From: Sediminitomix flava
Lineage (GTDB): Bacteria > Bacteroidota > Bacteroidia > Cytophagales > Flammeovirgaceae
Direction: 5' to 3'
NCBI RefSeq assembly: GCF_003149185.1
Contig: NZ_QGDO01000002.1
Span: forward strand, 310,001 to 374,000
Length of the DNA stretch: 64,000 bases
The notes under the pieces were generated by a model. It did no database searches and was not told the DNA's origin. It was given only the letters and a program-made list of their open reading frames with translations. Shown here in pieces: positions 58,220 to 64,000 of this stretch. Position 1 is the stretch's first letter; each line of letters opens with the position of its first letter. The position numbers and the translations under genes were made by a program.

Positions 58220-59149
58220 CTAGTTCCTAGATGACAATTTTCTTTCAGCAAATTGCATAAAGAAAATCAAAAAGCCACCCAAAAAACATAAGCCGATAGC
58301 CATAAACAATTGATTATCTACTCCAGTAATCATCTGAAAATCAAATGGACTAATATTCTGCTCTACAAGTGGTTTTGTCTCACCATGTCTGTCCACATAA
58401 GTTTCTACAACTTCCTTCCAAGGCCAAACTTTGTTCAAAGAACCAATCATAAAACCCGTAAGAAGTGCCACAGTAGCGTCATGGAATCTTTTAAATAAGA
58501 ACCCTAATACTTTTGAAAAGCTTAAAATACCAACTACACATCCAGATGCAAAAATAGCAATTGTTTCAATCTGAAAGTTAGAAATAGCAGACATGATATG
58601 CTTATACTGTCCCATCAACAATAAAATAAATGCGCCAGAAATTCCTGGAAGAATCATAGCACAAATTGCAACTGCTCCTGCAATAAAAGTATATATCGCA
58701 CCTTCAGGTGCTTGTGCTGGAGAAATAAGTGTAATATAAAAGGAGAAAGCTGCTCCAACAATTAATGCCAATACTGTTGTTATATTCCAATTCTTTACTT
58801 GCTGTCCTACTTGAATTGCTGAAACGATAATCAAACCAAAAAAGAAAGACCAAAGTAAAATAGGCTGAGCTTCCAACAAATACTTCATCAACTTGGCTAG
58901 TGATAAAATAGCCGTTGCTATTCCTGCAAAAAGAGGTAACAGAAACTTACCGTCAATTTTCTCCCAAAAAGCTTTCAGATCCCCTTTTAATAAAAGTTGA
59001 AATGTACTCGGATTCACAGAATTGATTGCATTAAGTAACCTTTCATAGATTCCTGTGATAAATGCTATCGTACCTCCAGAAACACCTGGTACTACATCAG
59101 CACCTCCCATTGCGATCCCTTTTAAGTAGATCAACACCTGTTCTTTCAT
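58220..59149 (-). CDS. DUF368 membrane protein (undecaprenyl-phosphate translocase-like)
   Basis: A 309-residue inner-membrane protein with about eight to nine hydrophobic helices. The opening GIAMGGADVVPGVSGGTIAF and the repeat-like ILPGISGAFILLLMGQY are the paired signatures of DUF368. Members of this family (PopT) have been implicated in returning undecaprenyl phosphate across the membrane for peptidoglycan and polysaccharide synthesis; that role is carried over by homology. It is monocistronic. Confidence 0.92.
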   Translation of the reverse strand: MKEQVLIYLKGIAMGGADVVPGVSGGTIAFITGIYERLLNAINSVNPSTFQLLLKGDLKAFWEKIDGKFLLPLFAGIATAILSLAKLMKYLLEAQPILLWSFFFGLIIVSAIQVGQQVKNWNITTVLALIVGAAFSFYITLISPAQAPEGAIYTFIAGAVAICAMILPGISGAFILLLMGQYKHIMSAISNFQIETIAIFASGCVVGILSFSKVLGFLFKRFHDATVALLTGFMIGSLNKVWPWKEVVETYVDRHGETKPLVEQNISPFDFQMITGVDNQLFMAIGLCFLGGFLIFFMQFAERKLSSRN

Positions 59150-59182
59150 CTTATCGTATAATTTGATTTTCCGCTAAAATTA

Positions 59183-59190
59183 CAAATTTA
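59183..59190 (-). promoter_or_regulatory. Possible -7 element of the DUF368 gene
   Basis: TAAATTTG on the minus strand matches TAnnTTTG exactly, 33 bp before the start codon; no -33 TTG is visible. Confidence 0.35.
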
Positions 59191-59429
59191 AACCTAGTGA
59201 TATAGTTTAAAAGGTTTGTATTCAGAAATAATAATTTTATCACAGAAAATTTATAAAAAACTCATATCATTATATGGAAATAAAAATTCTATACGTTATT
59301 ATAAGAACCAGTTGAACCAAAAAGATAAAAAACCAAATAATTCATATCATTATCAGTAGATTATAACATATCTCGAACGGTCTCAATTATAACATTACCA
59401 CGTATCAACGATTATTTTTTCTATCTAAT

Positions 59430-60920
59430 ATGGCTGATTTTCAAAATATAAATATTGAAAGGTTAAACAAGATTGAAGAAGCTGAAAAACACGTATTAAT
59501 TAACAAATCCTTCATGGTTGTCATTCTTGGCATGCTTGTACTTGGGGGTTTTGCTGCATACATGGGATTTTACCTAGGTACCTTGATAGGTGCAATCACG
59601 ATTTTCTTTCTTCTGATTACTTTAGTTTGCTTCAAAAAAGAATGGATGGGTATCGACACCCTTACCATTGTTTACCCGGGGCTTCTTTATGCTATGTTTA
59701 TGGCATTATGTTATGTAACAGGCGGTATCCGTTCTTCAATGGCAGTCTGGTATATCACAACCATTGTATCTTCATTTATTTATGGAGGCAAGCGAAAAGG
59801 ACTTTTTTGGAGTTTCTTCGGGGTATTATCTTTTATGGTATTCTACATTGCAGAACTAAATGGTCATGTCTTCGAGAATGGTATTCCTGAACAATACAGA
59901 CTTGCCTTTGATGGAGTCACTTTCATGGGTATTCTTCTATACCTTGCGCTAGGACTTTCTACTTATGAAAAGTGGACTGTCAAATCTAGAGAACGACTAC
60001 AAGATATGAATGACGAGATTCTTTGTCAGAATGAAGAATTGACTCAACAAAAAGAAGAAATAACTGCTCAAAATACTCATTTAGCGGAATCTCAGCATGC
60101 TTTACAAGAATTAAACGATGAGGTTTCAAGTAAGAATGAAGAAATAGTCACTCAAAATAACCAACTAGAAAAAACACAACAAATCCTTTACTCTAGTTTG
60201 AATTATGGTCGCCGACTTCAGAAAAAGCTGTTTGATTTTGATGCAGAATTAAGAAGAGATTTCAATAGTCATTTTGTGTTCCAAAGACCTAGAAATATCG
60301 TTAGTGGTGACTTCTATTGGTATGAAAAAATCGGTGACTTTAAGATTGTTGTGGTTACTGACTGTACAGGTCATGGTGTTCCTAGTGCCTTCTTGACTAT
60401 TTTAGCACAATCTGCTCTTAAAAATCTTATCACTAGCCAACAGATTTTAAATACATCTCAAATTCTTAAAGAATTAGACACCTATATCATCGAGAACTTC
60501 AAAGGTGATTTTGATGAAGGCATGGATATGGGTATTCTGATGGTAAATGAAAAAGAAAATGTATTTGCGTATAGTGGTGCTAAAACACCTCTTTACCGAA
60601 TGCAGAATGGAGAACTTCAAGTTATTAAAGGAGATATCAATCCTGTTGGAGGTAGTCACTACAAGAATAAAACTTATACAACACACCTTCACAGTATTGA
60701 AAAGGGAGATATTTTCTACTTATCTACAGATGGATATCAAGATCAATTTGGAGGTGCTGAAAACAAAAAGTATTTACGTAAGCAATTCAGAGATTTCTTA
60801 GTCAAAATCCATGAGAAACCTCTTGATGAACAAAAAGAACTATTAGGATCAGAAATAGATTCGTGGAAAAAGAATCACTCTCAAACAGATGACATGCTTG
60901 TGTTGGGATTGAAAGTTTAA
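59430..60920 (+). CDS. Membrane-anchored SpoIIE-type phosphatase
   Basis: A 496-residue protein. Six hydrophobic segments within residues about 25-190 form an integral-membrane sensor. A coiled coil (about 190-250, repeated NEEL/NEEI heptads) leads to a PP2C/SpoIIE domain (about 270-496) with SGDFYWY (about D294), TDCTGHGVPSAFL (about D311), STDGYQDQFGG (about D434) and QTDDMLVLG (about D487). All metal acids are present, so it should be active. It probably dephosphorylates a STAS-type partner; no such gene is adjacent, though one stands 25 kb away at 33,621. Monocistronic with a strong terminator. Confidence 0.92.
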   Translation: MADFQNINIERLNKIEEAEKHVLINKSFMVVILGMLVLGGFAAYMGFYLGTLIGAITIFFLLITLVCFKKEWMGIDTLTIVYPGLLYAMFMALCYVTGGIRSSMAVWYITTIVSSFIYGGKRKGLFWSFFGVLSFMVFYIAELNGHVFENGIPEQYRLAFDGVTFMGILLYLALGLSTYEKWTVKSRERLQDMNDEILCQNEELTQQKEEITAQNTHLAESQHALQELNDEVSSKNEEIVTQNNQLEKTQQILYSSLNYGRRLQKKLFDFDAELRRDFNSHFVFQRPRNIVSGDFYWYEKIGDFKIVVVTDCTGHGVPSAFLTILAQSALKNLITSQQILNTSQILKELDTYIIENFKGDFDEGMDMGILMVNEKENVFAYSGAKTPLYRMQNGELQVIKGDINPVGGSHYKNKTYTTHLHSIEKGDIFYLSTDGYQDQFGGAENKKYLRKQFRDFLVKIHEKPLDEQKELLGSEIDSWKKNHSQTDDMLVLGLKV

Positions 60921-60946
60921 TAAAAACTCACGATAGTTTATTTATC

Positions 60947-60989
60947 AAAAAAGCACTTACAAACTTCATTTGTAAGTGCTTTTTATTTT
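60947..60989 (+). terminator. Terminator of the membrane SpoIIE phosphatase gene
   Basis: Perfect stem of about 16 bp, AAAAAGCACTTACAAA/TTTGTAAGTGCTTTTT, with a 5-nt loop, followed by ATTTTT. Confidence 0.9.
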
Positions 60990-61010
60990 TAGACATCTAA
61001 CTTTCAGATA

Positions 61011-61036
61011 AAAACAAAGCCACCCAAAAGGGTGGC
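61011..61036 (-). terminator. Terminator of the reductase-cobA operon
   Basis: Perfect 7-bp GC-rich stem GCCACCC/GGGTGGC with an AAAA loop; on the minus strand TTTGTTTT follows. It lies about 140 bp past the cobA stop; the space between holds no gene. Confidence 0.75.
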
Positions 61037-61174
61037 ATTTGTAGAAGTAGTAACTTGAAAAGTGTTAGAAAAGTATGTATTTGAATTAATATCTTTTGAG
61101 TTACCTCCTAGGAAGTAAAATAGTAGAAAGGCAAAAAGAAAATAGCTTGCTTTTTCACTGTTTATACGACTTAT

Positions 61175-61942
61175 TTAGTTTTCTGACATTTGATATTGGT
61201 ACACTTTCTTCTGTAATTTCTCTAGAGAGATTACTTTACCTACTACAATAATAGCAGGAGCACCAATTTTTTCTTCTTCAACTACAGTCTCAATTGTATC
61301 TACAGTAGCCGTAACTACTTTCTCATCAGGTCTACTCCCATTCTGAATAATCATCACTGGAGTGTCATTTTTTCCTACGGTCTGAAATTCGTTTACAATT
61401 TTCCCTAACTTTCTCATTCCCATGAGGATGACAACTGTTGCAGACGACTGAGCTGCTAGAGCTATATCATCTGAGAGCTTCCCTTCTCTTGTAGTTGCCG
61501 TCAACACCCAAAAGCTTTCTGACACACGACGTCTTGTCAAAGGAATTCCTTGTAACTCAGCCAATGAATAACATGAAGAAATACCAGGTACGATACTTAC
61601 TTCAACTCCACTTTTTTGAGCCCAAATCATTTCTTCATGTCCTCGACCAAAGATAAAAGGATCTCCGCCTTTCAAACGTACAACATGTCCATGCGAAAAA
61701 GCGTAATCAACGATCAATTGATTAATTTCTTCTTGTTTGAAACTATGTTGTCCTGCTCTTTTTCCCACATACACTTTCAGTGCATTTTTAGGAGCTAAAT
61801 CAAGCATTGATTCATCAACTAAGGCATCATAAAGCACAACACTAGCTTCTTGCAATGCTTTCATACCTTTAATCGTCAATAAATCTGGGTCACCAGGACC
61901 TGCCCCGATCAAGGAAACTTTTGGGTGTATATGACTAACCAT
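61175..61942 (-). CDS. cobA: Uroporphyrinogen-III C-methyltransferase
   Basis: A 255-residue SAM-dependent enzyme that methylates uroporphyrinogen III at C2 and C7 to precorrin-2, the first step to siroheme and cobalamin. Motifs: VSLIGAGPGDPDLLTIKG, YVGKRAGQHSFKQEEIN, VRLKGGDPFIFGRGHEE, VPGISSCYSLAELQGIPLTRR and VILMGMRKL. It lacks the CysG dehydrogenase/ferrochelatase domain, which must be encoded elsewhere. It begins 25 bp after the siroheme reductase gene, so supply of siroheme is coupled to production of the enzyme that needs it. Confidence 0.95.
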   Translation of the reverse strand: MVSHIHPKVSLIGAGPGDPDLLTIKGMKALQEASVVLYDALVDESMLDLAPKNALKVYVGKRAGQHSFKQEEINQLIVDYAFSHGHVVRLKGGDPFIFGRGHEEMIWAQKSGVEVSIVPGISSCYSLAELQGIPLTRRRVSESFWVLTATTREGKLSDDIALAAQSSATVVILMGMRKLGKIVNEFQTVGKNDTPVMIIQNGSRPDEKVVTATVDTIETVVEEEKIGAPAIIVVGKVISLEKLQKKVYQYQMSEN

Positions 61943-61967
61943 TAAACTGTCTCTTTAAATTGCAATG

Positions 61968-64000
61968 TTATGCTTTGTAATAACTTCCTACTACAGACTT
62001 ATCTTGTCCGTTTTCTGAAAGTTGTGCTTCTCTAATCACACTCACTTGTTTGATGAAATCAGCAGATTTTACGATATAATCTTTTGCCAATTCCTCTGAA
62101 GGCTCTTGAGTTTTCAAATTCAATACTAAATCCGAGAATGTTCCTTCTAATTTAATTTTTCCACTATCTACAAAGTGCTCTTGGAAATCTTTGATGATAC
62201 CAGCATGTGTATTACACTTGAAATCCTCACTCAAAAGTAATCCTTTAGCTCCAATGATTAAAGCTGCATAACTATGGTAGATACTATCTGCAAACATTCC
62301 TTCAGCAACTGTTTCTTGAGCCAATGATAGTTTCTCTTGAGCGTCTTGAAGAATTCCTCCAACAACGTCCATGATTACACCAGCACATTCTCCAACACCA
62401 ATTGCTTGCTCATATTTATGATCTTCACCCCAGTCAAATTGATCTGTACCTTCAAGTGTGGTTACCTCAGCTAAATGCTTCAAGATACCATAGAAGTACA
62501 TTTTCCCTTGTCTTCTGAAGTAGTTATTGTAGTATTCTCCTTCCTCTCTGTTTTCCTCATAATCATCCAAAAGGATTCTTACTGTTTGAGGAATTCTTTT
62601 CGTAGGAATTTTAATTACCTTTTCAGCAATAAAACCTTCTCCATCAGGATTAACACCTCCACCAATTACAACTTGCATAGCTGGAATTACCAAAGGCTTT
62701 TTCTTAATTGAACTACCGTGGAAACCAATGTTTGCGACCATGTGCTGACCACATGAGTTCATACATCCACTGATCTTGATTTTCACAGCATCATCCGACA
62801 ATAAATGAGGATATTCTTCTTGAATTAGTTTTTCTAACTCAACTGCTAATCCCATACTATTTGTCACACCAAGGTTACAAGTATCTGTACCTGGGCAAGA
62901 CGTTACATCTCCTGTAGAATCAAATCCTGGTTCAGCCAAACCAAGCGCATTCAATTTTTCGAATAAATGCACAAAGCTTTCTGGACGAACATATTTAATT
63001 AAGATACCTTGATTAATTGTCAAGCGAATATCATCTGCCGCAAATTCTTTTACAACAGCTGCAAATTGCCTTGCTCTTTCAGCATCAATATCTCCTTTTA
63101 AAACTTTGATTTGAACACCATAAAAACCTTTTTGCTTTTGCTCAAAAGTGTTCGTTGCTTTCCAAAGTTCAAATTTTGCAGCATCAGAAGGAGCTACATC
63201 AGCCCATTCTTTAGCTTCTGGAGGAGTTGGTTGTTTTACAAGCTCTCTATCAATCTTGAAAGTTTTGCTCTTAATTGCTTTTCTTTCTTCCTCTACTAAT
63301 TGTAGGAATGTTTCAAGTCCTAGATTCTTAATCAAGAACTTCATTCTTGCTTTATGTCTTTTCTCTCTTTCTCCGTATCTGTCAAAAACACGAATAGCAG
63401 CTTCCATAAAAGGAATTACTTGATCTTCCTCAAGAAACTCAAAAGCAACAGGTGCCATGAAAGACTGAGCTCCCAATCCACCACCAACAAGAACTTTAAA
63501 ACCTCTTACTTCCTCGCCATCTACTGTTTTCACTTTCGGGATAAATCCGAAATCATGAATATAAGTAAAAGCAGAATCTTGCTCACTTGAAGAGAATGCA
63601 GGCTTAATTTTACGTCCCATTTCCTGACAAATAGGATTTCTTAAGAAGTACTCATAAGCTGCATGTACATACGGAGAAACATCAAATGGTTCATTTGGAT
63701 CAACACCTGCTTTTGCAGACGCAGTCATGTTACGGACTGTATTACCACAAGCTTCACGCGCTGTTACTCCTAGCTCACCAAGTTCTTTCCAAATCAATGG
63801 AGAGTCATTCAATTTCACGTAGTGATACTGAATATTCTGACGAGTAGTCAAGTGAAGATTACCATTTGTATATTTTTCAGAGGTATCTGCCAAACGAATC
63901 AACTGATCAGCAGTCAATTTCCCATAAGGAATCTTTGTTCTGAACATATGTACGCCTAGTTGACGCTGTCCATAAACACCTCTTGTCAAACGGTAAAGCT
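61968..64000 (-). CDS. Siroheme nitrite/sulfite reductase with C-terminal HEPN-like domain (N-terminus beyond window)
   Basis: The frame is open to base 64,000, with LYRLTRGVYGQRQLGVHMFR at the edge, so the true start lies outside; about 677 residues are visible. It has two ferredoxin-like halves and the siroheme/[4Fe-4S] ligands CPGTDTC (near 62,880-62,897) and CMNSC (near 62,750-62,768). It reduces nitrite to ammonia or sulfite to sulfide; CobA context confirms siroheme but not the substrate. The last 145 residues or so (61,990-62,420) are not part of the reductase: the SIYHSYAALIIGAKGLLL and THAGIIKDFQEHFVDSG segments resemble a HEPN domain. Whether this tail regulates, binds nucleotide or helps assembly is unknown. 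Confidence 0.93.
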   Translation of the reverse strand, partial: LYRLTRGVYGQRQLGVHMFRTKIPYGKLTADQLIRLADTSEKYTNGNLHLTTRQNIQYHYVKLNDSPLIWKELGELGVTAREACGNTVRNMTASAKAGVDPNEPFDVSPYVHAAYEYFLRNPICQEMGRKIKPAFSSSEQDSAFTYIHDFGFIPKVKTVDGEEVRGFKVLVGGGLGAQSFMAPVAFEFLEEDQVIPFMEAAIRVFDRYGEREKRHKARMKFLIKNLGLETFLQLVEEERKAIKSKTFKIDRELVKQPTPPEAKEWADVAPSDAAKFELWKATNTFEQKQKGFYGVQIKVLKGDIDAERARQFAAVVKEFAADDIRLTINQGILIKYVRPESFVHLFEKLNALGLAEPGFDSTGDVTSCPGTDTCNLGVTNSMGLAVELEKLIQEEYPHLLSDDAVKIKISGCMNSCGQHMVANIGFHGSSIKKKPLVIPAMQVVIGGGVNPDGEGFIAEKVIKIPTKRIPQTVRILLDDYEENREEGEYYNNYFRRQGKMYFYGILKHLAEVTTLEGTDQFDWGEDHKYEQAIGVGECAGVIMDVVGGILQDAQEKLSLAQETVAEGMFADSIYHSYAALIIGAKGLLLSEDFKCNTHAGIIKDFQEHFVDSGKIKLEGTFSDLVLNLKTQEPSEELAKDYIVKSADFIKQVSVIREAQLSENGQDKSVVGSYYKA

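Overview
The window looks like chromosome of a free-living, probably marine member of the Bacteroidota, order Cytophagales, perhaps near Flammeovirgaceae; this placement is inference. Reasons: AT-rich DNA; proteins ending in type A sorting domains of the type IX secretion system (T9SS); SprB-type, FG-GAP and G8-like giant surface proteins; a bacteroidotal LptD; SpoIIE phosphatases on coiled coils; and two promoters fitting the Bacteroidota pattern (TTTG/TTG, about 19 nt, TAnnTTTG). I see no tRNA, rRNA, CRISPR array, insertion sequence or prophage.

Region 1 (1-25,071, all minus strand) is a 25-kb tandem of five exported proteins separated by only 1, 19, 20 and 39 nt, so almost certainly one operon. 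In transcription order: a 582-aa outer-membrane barrel, an unrecognised 1,571-aa beta-rich protein, a 698-aa fibronectin type III protein, a 4,115-aa SprB-repeat protein with a T9SS C-terminal domain, and an FG-GAP/Ig-array protein that runs off the left edge. It is the best candidate here for an undescribed cell-surface system.

Region 2 (25,230-34,070) is mostly housekeeping: hemL (glutamate-1-semialdehyde aminomutase), an Xaa-Pro aminopeptidase, a class III aminotransferase, a short RsmI-like methyltransferase and a Na/Pi cotransporter. It ends with a SpoIIE-type phosphatase followed by a small STAS/SpoIIAA-like protein. A strong terminator at 26,907-26,940 has no recognised gene directly upstream.

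Region 3 (34,124-44,285) holds a Rieske [2Fe-2S]-cytochrome P450 fusion and a 2,730-aa T9SS cargo protein built from three G8-like/beta-helix cycles.

Region 4 (44,947-53,459, minus strand) holds Sua5 (tRNA t6A synthesis), LptD (LPS export), a DUF4268 protein, a seven-helix membrane AraC-type regulator, PurU and a small barrel. Region 5 (53,736-60,920) holds a DUF1269/coiled-coil protein, an RluA-family pseudouridine synthase with a long N-terminal extension, a membrane histidine kinase, a DUF368 transporter and a membrane-anchored SpoIIE phosphatase. Region 6 (61,175-64,000) holds cobA and a siroheme nitrite/sulfite reductase with a C-terminal HEPN-like domain; CobA makes the siroheme precursor the reductase needs.
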